NCBI GenBank assembly: GCA_021731965.1 | Contig: JAKFWI010000068.1 | Span: forward strand, 1 to 36,236 | Length of the DNA stretch: 36,236 bases | Direction of reading: 5' to 3' | DNA from: Hyphomonadaceae bacterium | GTDB lineage: Bacteria > Pseudomonadota > Alphaproteobacteria > Caulobacterales > Aquidulcibacteraceae | Shown: piece by piece, positions 15,833 to 24,077 of the stretch | Layout of the letters: the number at the start of each line of letters is the position of its first letter | Numbering within the stretch: position 1 is the first letter of the stretch | The notes under the pieces: model-generated | Told to the model about the DNA's origin: nothing | What the model saw: the letters and a program-made list of their open reading frames with translations, nothing else | Database searches by the model: none | Translations under genes and position numbers: made by a program

Positions 15833-16153
15833 ATGGGCGATGTGAGCGTGCTGGGCTGGTTTCTCAATTTGACTCTGCTGGGTCTGTTGGCGGCGTGTTT
15901 GGTGTTTTGCCTGCGCCTGGATCGCAAGCTTTCGCATTTGCGCAGCGGCCAGGATGGCTTGCGCGAAGCGGCTCAGGAATTGAGCGAAGCGACGCGCCAC
16001 GCCGAACTGGCGGTGCGTAATCTGCGCAGCACCGCCATGGAGGCCGGCCGCGATTTGCAAGCCCGCATCGATGAAGCCCGCGTGTTGAGCGATCGCGGCG
16101 CACCCGTAAACCCAAGCCGCCCGCAGCGGCCAAAAAGTGAGACCCGCTGGTAA
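15833..16153 (+). CDS. DUF6468-type flagellar-cluster membrane protein (PflI-like?)
   Basis: A 106-aa protein with an N-terminal membrane anchor (LGWFLNLTLLGLLAACLVFC), then a helical coiled-coil region (SGQDGLREAAQELSEATRHA) and a Pro/Arg-rich tail. This layout and position after fliM match the DUF6468 family found only in alphaproteobacterial flagellar clusters; Caulobacter has a flagellum-positioning protein, PflI, in a related neighbourhood, but identity with PflI is inference. Its stop shares a base with the next start (TAATG). Confidence 0.75.
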   Translation: MGDVSVLGWFLNLTLLGLLAACLVFCLRLDRKLSHLRSGQDGLREAAQELSEATRHAELAVRNLRSTAMEAGRDLQARIDEARVLSDRGAPVNPSRPQRPKSETRW

Positions 16154-16869
16154 TGCCTTCCCCCCCCTTCGCTCTGCCACAAAATGTGCGGATACTTCCC
16201 GCCTTGATCATCACTTTGGGCGTGGTCTTGAGCCTGCGCGCCGCCGCCACCGCGCGCGCCGCGGAAGCGGCTCAAGATGGCGCGAGCGATGCAGCCAAAT
16301 CCGAGACGGCCGCATCCCCCAAGGCACCAGCAGCCCAGCCTGCCGCCGTGCCCGCTCCGGCCAATCCCGCGCCGCCAGCCCCAGCGTCTGCGCCCACGGG
16401 CGGGGATGCCTTTGCCGCGCAAGCGGGGCTGACACCCAACGAGCTGTCCGTGCTGCAAAGCCTTGGGGCGCGCCGCGAATTGCTGGATGGGCGCGAACGC
16501 GCTTTGGGGGATCGCACCTCTTTGGTCGAGGCGGCAGAAAAGCGCCTGGAGCAGCGCGTTGCGGAGCTGAAGCAGATCGAGGCGGCCATCCAGGCGCTGA
16601 TTGGCAAAATGGATACCGAGCAGGAAGCCCGCACCAATGCGCTGGTCAGCATATATCAGAAAATGCGCGCCAAGGATGCGGCCGCCATCTTTGATGCGCT
16701 CGATCAAGACGTGCTGGTGGCGGTGGCCAGCCGCATGAAGGATCAATCCCTGGCAGAGATTTTGGGACTGATGCAGCCGGCCGCTGCCCGCCGGCTGACC
16801 ACCGCCTTGGCCCAAGCCAAAAAACTGCCTGAGGAAGCGGCGCAATTGCGCCCGCCGCCCAATGGCTGA
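16153..16869 (+). CDS. MotE-like flagellar protein
   Basis: A 238-aa exported protein. Residues ~12-35 form a signal/anchor (LPALIITLGVVLSLRAAATA), followed by a Pro/Ala-rich linker to ~95, a coiled coil (~115-160, ELLDGRERALGDRTSLVEAA to AAIQALIG) and a C-terminal MgtE-N-like domain with YQKMRAKDAAAIFDALDQDV and LAEILGLMQPAAARRLTTAL. MotE in rhizobia is a periplasmic chaperone for MotC; this matches in architecture. Translation is coupled to the DUF6468 gene by TAATG. It is tail to tail with the isomerase gene, 3 bp apart. Confidence 0.85.
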   Translation: MPSPPFALPQNVRILPALIITLGVVLSLRAAATARAAEAAQDGASDAAKSETAASPKAPAAQPAAVPAPANPAPPAPASAPTGGDAFAAQAGLTPNELSVLQSLGARRELLDGRERALGDRTSLVEAAEKRLEQRVAELKQIEAAIQALIGKMDTEQEARTNALVSIYQKMRAKDAAAIFDALDQDVLVAVASRMKDQSLAEILGLMQPAAARRLTTALAQAKKLPEEAAQLRPPPNG

Positions 16870-16872
16870 AGC

Positions 16873-17523
16873 TTATTTCACCGCATCGGGTTGCTGATCG
16901 GGGTGGGCGGCGGCGAAAGCGGGGTGCGTCAAAGCGGCCGCCTCGATGGCAGCCAGCCGCGGATAGCTGGCCATGTCGATGCCCCAGCGGCGCGCGCTAT
17001 AGACCTGCGGGATGAGGTAAATATCCGCCAAGCTTGGCATATCGCCCCAACAGTACGGCCCAGGCTCGGTGTGCTTGAGCAGCGCCTCCAGGCCCGCAAA
17101 CCCCTGCGAGATCCAATGGCGGGACCAGAGCAGGCGCGATTCGTTGTCATGCCCCATCTCCGCGCCCAGATAACCGAGGATGCGCAGATTGTGCAGCGGG
17201 TGGATATCGCAGCCGATCAAGGCGGCCATGGCCCGAATTTGCGCGCGCGCCATCGGCTCGGCCGGCAGCAAAGGCACAGCGGGATAGACCTCGTCGAGCC
17301 ATTCCAAAATCGCCGGGCTTTGGGTGAGGATGCGCCCGTCCGCCAGTTCCAGGCTCGGCACCAGGCGCAGCGGATGGCGCGCGGCATTGTCAGGCTCGGT
17401 CTGCTCACCTGCGAGCAAATTGACGCCGACATAGCGATAGGCCAGGCCCTTGAGCGCCATAGCGATCCGCACCCGGTAAGAGGGCCCCGAGCGCCAATAG
17501 CCATAGAGCGTCAGGCCGCTCAT
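16873..17523 (-). CDS. maiA: Maleylacetoacetate/maleylpyruvate isomerase (zeta-class GST)
   Basis: A 216-aa glutathione-dependent cis-trans isomerase of aromatic ring-cleavage pathways. The N-terminal thioredoxin-like half has YGYWRSGPSYRVRIAMALKG, the zeta-class active-site region with SGPS in place of the commoner SSCS or SSAS, then LVPSLELADGRILTQSPAIL. The C-terminal helical half has IGCDIHPLHNLRIL and GDMPSLADIYLIPQVYSARR. Its ATG overlaps the stop of the fumarylacetoacetate hydrolase-family gene as ATGA, so both enzymes are co-translated. Whether the substrate is maleylacetoacetate (tyrosine route) or maleylpyruvate (gentisate route) cannot be settled here. Confidence 0.88.
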   Translation of the reverse strand: MSGLTLYGYWRSGPSYRVRIAMALKGLAYRYVGVNLLAGEQTEPDNAARHPLRLVPSLELADGRILTQSPAILEWLDEVYPAVPLLPAEPMARAQIRAMAALIGCDIHPLHNLRILGYLGAEMGHDNESRLLWSRHWISQGFAGLEALLKHTEPGPYCWGDMPSLADIYLIPQVYSARRWGIDMASYPRLAAIEAAALTHPAFAAAHPDQQPDAVK

Positions 17524-18206
17524 GAAAGGATCAGCTCGATACGGCCCACCTCATCGACGCCCGCGGTGATGCGATCGCCCGGCAGGATGCGCCCGACACC
17601 TTCGGGCGTGCCGGTAAAGATCAAATCGCCGGCGGCGAGCGTCCAGATGGCGCTGAGCTTGGCGATGATGTTGGGCAAATCCCAGATCATGGTGCTCAGA
17701 TCGGCCGACTGGCGCGTTTCGCCGTTAACAGCCAGCCAGATGCGGCCCGAATGCACCGGCCCACAGCGCGCGAGGGGGCGGATTTCCGAGACGGGGGCGG
17801 AGCGGTCAAAGCCCTTGGCGCGATCCCAGGGCTGGCCGGCGGCTTTGGCCTCGGCTTGGCGATCGCGCTTGGTCAAATCGATGCCCACCCCATAGCCATA
17901 GACCGTGCTCATGGCATCGGCAGGCTCGATATTGCGCCCGCCAGAGCCGAGCGCCGCGACCAGCTCGACCTCGTGATGCAAATCCATGGTGTCCCCCGGG
18001 AAGGGCAAAGCCCCGGCGGCCAGCGTCACCGCATCGGCAGGCTTCATGAAAAAAATTGGGGCCTGGATGGCGGGATCACCTCCCATTTCGCGCGTGTGGG
18101 CGGCATAATTGCGCCCGATGCAGTAGATGCGCCGCACCGGAAACGCCACAGTTTCCCCGATGATGGGGAGGGTAGGCCGGGGGAGATCGAACAAAGAAGA
18201 GATCAT
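17520..18206 (-). CDS. Fumarylacetoacetate hydrolase-family protein (fumarylpyruvate hydrolase-like)
   Basis: A 228-aa FAH-fold enzyme acting on 2-oxo/acylpyruvate compounds. ATG at 18206 is chosen, with GGTAGG upstream; an in-frame start 39 bp earlier lacks support. Family features are RRIYCIGRNYAAHTREMGGD, FFMKPADAV, the metal-binding HHEVELVAALG and DLTKRDRQAEAK, and FTGTPEGVGRILPGD. The short single-domain form with IGRNYAAHTREMG resembles NagK-type fumarylpyruvate hydrolases of the gentisate pathway more than long FahA. It is coupled to the isomerase, which would make its substrate. Confidence 0.87.
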   Translation of the reverse strand: MISSLFDLPRPTLPIIGETVAFPVRRIYCIGRNYAAHTREMGGDPAIQAPIFFMKPADAVTLAAGALPFPGDTMDLHHEVELVAALGSGGRNIEPADAMSTVYGYGVGIDLTKRDRQAEAKAAGQPWDRAKGFDRSAPVSEIRPLARCGPVHSGRIWLAVNGETRQSADLSTMIWDLPNIIAKLSAIWTLAAGDLIFTGTPEGVGRILPGDRITAGVDEVGRIELILS

Positions 18207-18293
18207 GTGCGCGCCTACCACACTTTGCCGCCGCGCGCTGCGCAAATTTTTGCGGGGGCGGCGCGGGCGGCGGGTTTTCGCGAACAGTGCGGG

Positions 18294-19115
18294 CTATTGT
18301 GCGAACCAGACCATCTGATGCGATGTCGCCAGCAAATGCCCGTCGCTGGACCAAAGATCCGCGGTTTGATCGTGGAAATGACCCCGAAACACGCGGGAAT
18401 CGACCGCGCACAGCAGGGCTTGATCGCCTTGGCTGTCGAGCAAAGCTTGATCAGCGTGGAAATGCGTCGTCAGCGATACCGTGGCCATTGCCGGAAAGGT
18501 GTTACGGACCTGAATCATGCGCACGAAAAACGCGTCGCTGAGGCAGGCCAGCCCTGGGAAATCGAGCAAACGGGGATAAGTGTGCCGGATCCACAGCAAA
18601 GACTGCGCATCCCCCGGTGCCGAGAGCGGCGGTTGATCGTGCAGCGCGGCGATCGAGCCTTTGATGAAGCGAAAATCATATTGTTGTACCCAGCCGCGCG
18701 CCCCGGCGGTCTCCAAGGGCAAGATAGTGTCTGGCGGTGGGGCCTGCGGCGGAGCTAGCGGCGCGTGCGCCCAGCTCTCAGCGCGCTGACCAAGCGCCGC
18801 GATGGCGCTCGCCACCACGATGGCCCCTTGCGTCATCTCGATCGCCCAATGCTGCAGCGTGCGCCCGAGGCGGATCGCCCGCACGGTGAGCTCAAACGCG
18901 CTTGGCTGCACGGCGGCGGTGTAATTGACCGTCAGCGATACCGGCGTGCCGCGCGCCGCAGGCTGATCGAGCGCCGCTTTCAGCAGCGTCGCCGCGGTGA
19001 TGCCGCCAAATTGCCCGGCGAAATTGCTGTATTCCGGGAGGGTTTCGCCGCGAAAGCGTGCATCCGACAACGGAATTACCCGCACCGCGCGATCAAAGGG
19101 ATGGGGAGAGATCAA
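18294..19115 (-). CDS. TesB-like acyl-CoA thioesterase family protein, TTG start
   Basis: A 273-aa double-hotdog protein of the thioesterase-like/TesB superfamily. The N-terminal hotdog contains YSNFAGQFGGITAATLLKAA and PVSLTVNYTAAVQPS; the C-terminal hotdog has VSLTTHFHADQALLDSQGDQ and FRGHFHDQTADLWSSDGHLL. No ATG is in a suitable place, and the TTG at 19115 (MISPHPFDRAV) has GGAG nine bases upstream and matches where family proteins begin. It lies between the FAH-family gene (88 bp) and the sulfatase (97 bp) on the same strand. Substrate unknown. Confidence 0.82.
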   Translation of the reverse strand: MISPHPFDRAVRVIPLSDARFRGETLPEYSNFAGQFGGITAATLLKAALDQPAARGTPVSLTVNYTAAVQPSAFELTVRAIRLGRTLQHWAIEMTQGAIVVASAIAALGQRAESWAHAPLAPPQAPPPDTILPLETAGARGWVQQYDFRFIKGSIAALHDQPPLSAPGDAQSLLWIRHTYPRLLDFPGLACLSDAFFVRMIQVRNTFPAMATVSLTTHFHADQALLDSQGDQALLCAVDSRVFRGHFHDQTADLWSSDGHLLATSHQMVWFAQ

Positions 19116-19211
19116 TTCCGGGCGCTCCGGCTCGAGGGGGGCTTTGCGGGGAATGCTGTTGCATAGCCCGGCGTATTCGCAATGGGCCCCATCGTCACGG
19201 CGGCGGTGAAA

Positions 19212-20867
19212 TCAGTTTGTCCAGTAGACGTATTCCTGCTCCGGCGTCCATGGCACGTTGAGCGGCACGTCGATCCGCACGGGCCCTTCCACCAGGCCAG
19301 GCCAGAGCGGCTCTGGCATGCTCTGGTTCTGGGTTTCGAGGATGGCGCGTAGCCGCGCAACCTGCGCGGGCTCGCTGGCGGCAAGGTCGGTCTGCTCGGT
19401 GGGGTCCACCGCCAAATTATAGAGATAGGCGCGCGGCGGGCGCTTAGTGACCTGCAATTTCCAATCCCCGTCACGGACCGCGCGGTAATCGCCCGATCGC
19501 CAGAATAGCGGCGCGGCACGCGTGGCAACGGGCAAGCCCCCCACGATGCCGGACAAGACATTGACCGAATCCATCGGCCGATCGGTTGGCAGCGCGGCCC
19601 CGGTCACCGCCGCAAGCGTCGCGAACAGATCGATGCCCGACGTCGGTATCGCCGATTTCGTGCCCGGCGCGATCTTGCCGGGCCAGCGCATATAGATCGG
19701 CACGCGGATGCCACCTTCGAAAAAAGTGGCTTTCCAGCCGCGGAACGGCTTGTTGAGATCGGGAATGCCAGTGTACCAGGCCCCGCCATTGTCGCTGGTG
19801 AAGATGATGATGGTCTGCTCATCGAGGCCGAGCGCCTTGATCTTGGCCATCACGTCGCCGATGCGCCGATCGAGCTGGCGGATCATCGCGCCATAGACGC
19901 GGGTTTTTTCGTCCTTGATTTGTGGCAGCGCGTCATAATCGGCTTTGGTGGCCTGCAAAGGCGTGTGCGGCGCATTATAGGCCAGATACAGGAAGAAAGG
20001 CTGGTTGCGGTTTGCCTCGATGGCCTTCAGCGCGTTGTCGGTGAGATAATCGGTCAGGTGCCCGTTAGGCGCGAACCGCTGCTCGCTATTGTACTGCACC
20101 GCGTAGGGTAAATTGGGCCACAAAAACCGATCGATTGGATCCCATGGCAACTTGGCATTGACCACTTGTGGATCACGCGTGCGCATGAATTTGCTGGCCC
20201 CCGCGCGAAAGCCCAGCGATTCGTCAAACCCCTGAGCCTTCGGGGATAGGGCGTCGGAATCGCCCAAATGCCATTTGCCGACATGCAGCGTGTGATAGCC
20301 GCGCGCCTGCAGCGCTTCGGCGATGGTGATCTCACGCGCCGGCACGCCCATCATCCCGTAATCAATCAAATCGTGGTTCAGCTCTTTGTGGTAAATCGTG
20401 GGGTGGGACGATTTGGTATCGGCGTGCCCGATCGCCGCGGCGAACGCACCCGGCACGGCGGTGAACTCGAACCCGAAACGCGTGGGGTAACGCCCGGTCA
20501 TCAGTGCGGCGCGGGAGGGGGAGCAGGTCGCGTTCGCCGCATAGCCGCTGGTGAAATCCACGCCCTGTTGCGCGATCGCATCGATATTGGGCGTCTTGAC
20601 GATGCCGCCAGCGACCCCGCCGCCATTGTGCGAAACATCGTTGTAGCCGAGATCGTCCGCCACGATCAGGATGACATTGGGCGGGCGCGCTGGATCGGGT
20701 GAGGCGGTGGCCGGGCCCTCAACCCAGCGCACCGCATGGTTTTTGGCGATCGGGTTGCGCCATTCGGAAAGCAAGCCGGGCAGATAGATCTTGAATCGCT
20801 GAAATGCCGCATAGCCGCCGATGGCAAGCGCCGCGATGAGGACGATCCAGATAAGAGAGCGCTTCAT
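19212..20867 (-). CDS. Membrane-anchored arylsulfatase-type sulfatase
   Basis: A 551-aa type I sulfatase that should cleave sulfate esters outside the cytoplasm. Residues 5-22 form a membrane anchor or uncleaved signal (LIWIVLIAALAIGGYAAF). Metal ligands sit in NVILIVADDLGYNDVS (Asp71, Asp72). The formylglycine motif CSPSRAALMTGRYPTR places the modified Cys at residue 115, so a formylglycine-generating enzyme is needed elsewhere. Further motifs are GYHTLHVGKWHLG and FTSDNGG. Length is typical. It is transcribed leftward as a stand-alone gene or with the thioesterase; the sulfated substrate is unknown. Confidence 0.95.
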   Translation of the reverse strand: MKRSLIWIVLIAALAIGGYAAFQRFKIYLPGLLSEWRNPIAKNHAVRWVEGPATASPDPARPPNVILIVADDLGYNDVSHNGGGVAGGIVKTPNIDAIAQQGVDFTSGYAANATCSPSRAALMTGRYPTRFGFEFTAVPGAFAAAIGHADTKSSHPTIYHKELNHDLIDYGMMGVPAREITIAEALQARGYHTLHVGKWHLGDSDALSPKAQGFDESLGFRAGASKFMRTRDPQVVNAKLPWDPIDRFLWPNLPYAVQYNSEQRFAPNGHLTDYLTDNALKAIEANRNQPFFLYLAYNAPHTPLQATKADYDALPQIKDEKTRVYGAMIRQLDRRIGDVMAKIKALGLDEQTIIIFTSDNGGAWYTGIPDLNKPFRGWKATFFEGGIRVPIYMRWPGKIAPGTKSAIPTSGIDLFATLAAVTGAALPTDRPMDSVNVLSGIVGGLPVATRAAPLFWRSGDYRAVRDGDWKLQVTKRPPRAYLYNLAVDPTEQTDLAASEPAQVARLRAILETQNQSMPEPLWPGLVEGPVRIDVPLNVPWTPEQEYVYWTN

Positions 20868-21044
20868 GGAGAGCCACCAAATGCCAGGATGAGCCCCTAG
20901 CCCGCCTTATTCAAGATAACCGCCATCGGCAGCGCATTTCATGTTCATGTGCGCTCTCGCTTGGCTCAAATGACAACACGCTTTGGTTTTGCCATGGTTA
21001 TATTGGCGTGTACAGTGCCGCATTCGCGTGGAATCCACAGCTTC

Positions 21045-21671
21045 CTAAAGGAGCAGCGTGGCCAGATGCGCCAACGCCGCGGCCAGCGCGAGGATCAGCG
21101 CAACGCTCACGCGCGGCCCCAGATAAAAGGATATCACGCGCTGGGTTGGAAAGGAAAAGGTGGCGGCCGTGCCGGCGATTTTTGAGCGGTGCCCGGCCAG
21201 GAAGCGGGGATCGACAGCAAGCTTCATCATGTCGCGGCGGCTGCGATAGCGCACCATGCCAAACAGCGTCCAATCGGGATCGGGCACGGTGTTCCAGGCA
21301 TCAATATAGCCGCCTATTTTGCGTCCCACGATCCCGGGATGCCCGCCTCTACCGAACAGCAAAGGCATAAACTGCTGCGCATAGCGCTTTAACAGCGCAA
21401 ACCCCTTTATCATGTGGCCCGTGTCGGGATCTGCCACCTGGCCCATTTCGGCCTTGACCAGGTTGAGCATGACGAATTCGCGCCCGTCATCGGCTTCGAG
21501 AAAGGCGCGCAGCGTTACAGGATCATTGCCGCTTGACTCATACCGTCCCTCTATTTGCGCCATGAAGGCCTCAATTTCCGCCGGCTTCAGCGCGCCGCGG
21601 ATATTGTCGTACCATAGGCGAAAAATCGCATAAGCGATGCCCGCCGTTATCCAGATCATTGCCCCGGTCAT
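21045..21671 (-). CDS. Membrane protein with ABM/DUF1330-like core, function unknown
   Basis: A 208-aa protein with a hydrophobic N-terminal segment (MIWITAGIAYAIFRLWY) and a hydrophobic C-terminus (VSVALILALAAALAHLATLL), placing the middle domain between two anchors. The middle has FVMLNLVKAEMG, YAQQFMPLLFGRGGHPGIVG, WTLFGMVRYRSRRDMMKL, the pattern of ferredoxin-like ABM/DUF1330 proteins. ATG at 21671. It is divergent from a TetR-family gene across 172 bp that contains an inverted repeat, so it is the likely target of that regulator. Biochemical role not known. Confidence 0.7.
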   Translation of the reverse strand: MTGAMIWITAGIAYAIFRLWYDNIRGALKPAEIEAFMAQIEGRYESSGNDPVTLRAFLEADDGREFVMLNLVKAEMGQVADPDTGHMIKGFALLKRYAQQFMPLLFGRGGHPGIVGRKIGGYIDAWNTVPDPDWTLFGMVRYRSRRDMMKLAVDPRFLAGHRSKIAGTAATFSFPTQRVISFYLGPRVSVALILALAAALAHLATLLL

Positions 21672-21719
21672 GGGCGTTTCCCCTTCTTGCGCGCGTCTCT
21701 CGCGGAGATATCAGCATGC

Positions 21720-21735
21720 GTAATGCCAGAATTAC
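21720..21735. promoter_or_regulatory. Candidate operator between the divergent TetR gene and its neighbour
   Basis: GTAAT-N6-ATTAC inverted repeat of 16 bp in the divergent intergenic region, the size expected of a TetR-family operator. It is 49 bp from the 21671 start and 108 bp from the TetR start. Confidence 0.45.
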
Positions 21736-21843
21736 TGAGGTCTCGCTAGGTGATCGCTGGAGGCAAGGAGGCGGTCAATTCCGGCGCAACGCGTGCGGGC
21801 GGAAGCTAGACATGGCGCGAGCAAGTCGATAGGCCGAAGCGTA

Positions 21844-22467
21844 ATGGTCACGGCAAAAACGGCTTCTCGCACCAAGGTGGCGGCTCCGGTGCGCGCTGAC
21901 GGACGACACCAGCGGAGCAAATCGAGCCGCGCCAAGATCATCGCTGCGCTGCTTGAGCTTGTGAAGGAGGGCGATGTCGCCCCCAGTGCCGCCAAGGTTG
22001 CCCAGGCAGCCAATGTTGGCTTGCGCTCGGTGTTTCGCCATTTCGACGACATGGATTCCCTCTACCGGGAAATGTCAGAGCACATCGAATCGCTGGTGAT
22101 GCCGATCATTTTGCGCCCGATGCCGGACTTGCCCTGGCGCGCTTGTGTGCGCGAATTGACGGAGCGCCGCATCCAGGTTTTCGAGCTGATCCTGCCATAT
22201 CGGCTTTCGGCCAGCATCAAGCGGTTTCAGTCGGCGTTTCTCATGCAGGATTACCATCGGATGCTGCGGATGGAGCGTTCGTCGCTGCTGGCCATCCTGC
22301 CCGCAGCGCTCGCCGCCGATAGCCTGCAGGTCGATGCGCTGAATGTGCCGATGAGCTTTCAGGCCTGGCGCTTGTTGCGGTACGACCAGGCGCTGGCGGT
22401 GGATGCGGCGCGGCTGGTGGTGCTCAAACTCGTCGATGCCGTGCTCGCGCAGATTGAGCAGCCCTAA
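21844..22467 (+). CDS. TetR-family transcriptional regulator
   Basis: A 207-aa regulator. The N-terminal helix-turn-helix reads RSKSSRAKIIAALLELVKEG, APSAAKVAQAANVGLRSVFR, HFDDMDSLYREM, the usual TetR three-helix arrangement with a basic lead. The C-terminal ligand-binding region is helical and not assignable to a known ligand. The ATG at 21844 begins MVTAKTASRTKVAAP; an in-frame start 51 bp upstream is possible, and the ribosome site is weak for both. It is divergent from the membrane protein at 21045-21671 and convergent with the MBL-fold gene. Confidence 0.88.
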   Translation: MVTAKTASRTKVAAPVRADGRHQRSKSSRAKIIAALLELVKEGDVAPSAAKVAQAANVGLRSVFRHFDDMDSLYREMSEHIESLVMPIILRPMPDLPWRACVRELTERRIQVFELILPYRLSASIKRFQSAFLMQDYHRMLRMERSSLLAILPAALAADSLQVDALNVPMSFQAWRLLRYDQALAVDAARLVVLKLVDAVLAQIEQP

Positions 22468-22552
22468 TCGCGCGACGGCGACAATCGCTTTGTGCCCCGC
22501 CCCGGAAAACGCGCGGGTGCCGGGCCGGAAGCTACGTTGAGATAGCGTGCGC

Positions 22553-23632
22553 TCAAAGCAGTTTCCTTCGGCGGATTTCGGTGGTGCCCGCGGGCAGGCT
22601 GAACATCATCCCATCTTCACCGATGATGATCTCGCCGCCAAAATGCTGCGCGGCATCGCCCAAAAACGCGCGATAGGCAAAGCGGACCGGCACGGGCGGG
22701 ACGAGATGGTTGAGCACCAACAGATGCACGTTTGCCGCCTTGGCCGTATCCGCCGCTTGCTGGGGCGTGGTGTGATAGCTCACAATGTCGCGCGTGATCT
22801 GCGCCGTGTTCGCCTGCCCCTTCGCCTCCAAGGCGGCTGTGATCAGCGAGACCAATTTGGGTTGCAGCGCCTCGTTGACAAGCAGGTCCGCGCCTTTGGC
22901 CGCTGTGATCAGCGTCGGCGTCGGTACGGTATCGCCGCTAAACACCACCGAGCGGCCCTTGTAGTCGAAACGATAGCCAAATGCCGGCTTAACGGGGCCA
23001 TGATCGACGCGGAATGCCGTGATCTTCAGCCCGTCGGCGTCTTCGATCACCATGCTGTCAGCCGTGCCAATCTCGAACGGCATTGCGATGCCCCCGGCGC
23101 CGGATGGCGGCGCGATCTTCGGGCCGTGGTGTGCGGTGCGATAGCCATTGTCGGTCAAGTAAGCGCCGTTGAAGCCGGCAACGATCGCCTCCACCCCGCT
23201 GGGGCCGTGCATGGGCAAGGGCGATGGCGCCGCCGCACCCGTCCAGCGCAGCAGCATGAGCGGCCCCATGCCGTCGAGGTGATCCGAGTGGAAATGGGTG
23301 AGGAACACCCCTTCGATGCGCCCCATCGGCACGCCCATGAGCGCAAGATTGCGCGCGCCGCCTTCGCCGATATCGACGACAAACAGGTGTTTGCCGGCAA
23401 TCACCAGTGAGCACGGCCCCGCGCGTGTCGCATCGGGCAAAGGCGAGCCGGTGCCGCACAAAACGACGTGCAGACCGTCCGGCAGAGTGGCGGTCACGTC
23501 ACGCCCCACGCGGCTATCGACCATGCGCGCCATGAGGCGCGCGGCGATCTGCGCTTGAAACACGCTGAGCACCACCGCAATGGTCGCGCCGATCACGGCC
23601 AGCCCGAGCAAAATCCTGGTGCCTGTTTTCAC
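22553..23632 (-). CDS. Exported metallo-beta-lactamase-fold hydrolase (RNase Z-like), GTG start
   Basis: A 359-aa protein with an N-terminal hydrophobic signal/anchor (ILLGLAVIGATIAVVLSVFQ). The MBL core begins VVLCGTGSPLPDATRAGP, carries the metal motif THFHSDHLDG, and continues with FSGDTVPT and a late VLNHLVPP. This arrangement is like the RNase Z/arylsulfatase-type branch, but an exported form is more likely to be a hydrolase of small molecules than a tRNA nuclease. The GTG at 23632 has AGAGGG 6 bases upstream. It is convergent with the TetR gene. Substrate unknown. Confidence 0.85.
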   Translation of the reverse strand: MKTGTRILLGLAVIGATIAVVLSVFQAQIAARLMARMVDSRVGRDVTATLPDGLHVVLCGTGSPLPDATRAGPCSLVIAGKHLFVVDIGEGGARNLALMGVPMGRIEGVFLTHFHSDHLDGMGPLMLLRWTGAAAPSPLPMHGPSGVEAIVAGFNGAYLTDNGYRTAHHGPKIAPPSGAGGIAMPFEIGTADSMVIEDADGLKITAFRVDHGPVKPAFGYRFDYKGRSVVFSGDTVPTPTLITAAKGADLLVNEALQPKLVSLITAALEAKGQANTAQITRDIVSYHTTPQQAADTAKAANVHLLVLNHLVPPVPVRFAYRAFLGDAAQHFGGEIIIGEDGMMFSLPAGTTEIRRRKLL

Positions 23633-24077
23633 GTCAGCCCTCTGTTCGCGTGACCCAGATCATGCCCCAGCAAACCGGCACGATCAATGCCAAATGAATG
23701 GCCGGTGCTGGCCGTTTAGGCGACCCGCGCCGTTAGAGGATTCCCGCCGCCTCCAGCGCGACACGCGCATTTCCATAGGTCGCGTCCGCGGGCACCTCGA
23801 AGGGGATGACCTCCATCACGCCCAGGATTGTTTCAAGTTGGGACGCGAGCCGCCCCGATCCTTATTTTGCGGCGCCGTGACGGACCGTTTACTGGCACGC
23901 CTGAACCCTTGTCGCGATCGGTTACAGGTTTGGTGTCGTCATCGTTCGTTCGGCTCATGCCGATCTCAGACAGAATTTCCACTTATCCCCTCTGTTCAGA
24001 TTGCCCGAGCCAGCTCTCCTCGCTTACCACGTCATGAACATTCACTGGGGTGGCCAAATCCTTAAGGCTATTCTGTT
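23633..24077. other. Gene-poor stretch with a toxin relic
   Basis: Apart from the vapC fragment at 23733-23888, no gene is supported. A minus-strand frame from about 23959 (MSRTNDDDTKPV) encodes ~41 residues without recognisable features. A plausible promoter region for the 24078 gene lies at the right end. Confidence 0.5.
23733..23888 (-). pseudogene. Decayed vapC (PIN-domain toxin) fragment
   Basis: On the minus strand this reads TVRHGAAK, an in-frame TAA, then GSGRLASQLETILGVMEVIP and FEVPADATYGNARVALEAAG followed by IL and a stop. The pattern matches the central-to-C-terminal part of tRNA(fMet)-type VapC toxins (GAAKS..RLA.QLE..L..V.VLPF...A...YG.LRA.LE.AG), recognised by eye. The N-terminal catalytic part and the final acidic residue region are missing, and no VapB antitoxin gene is seen. 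It is a relic, not an active toxin. Confidence 0.65.

Noticed and set aside
23721-23740. Possible attachment-site copy of the tRNA-Arg 3' end (GGCGAC...)
   Set aside because: Only a short, interrupted similarity to the tRNA end; too little for a direct repeat.
23580-24065. 161-aa plus-strand frame
   Set aside because: It runs antisense to the MBL-fold gene start and the vapC relic and shows no motif.
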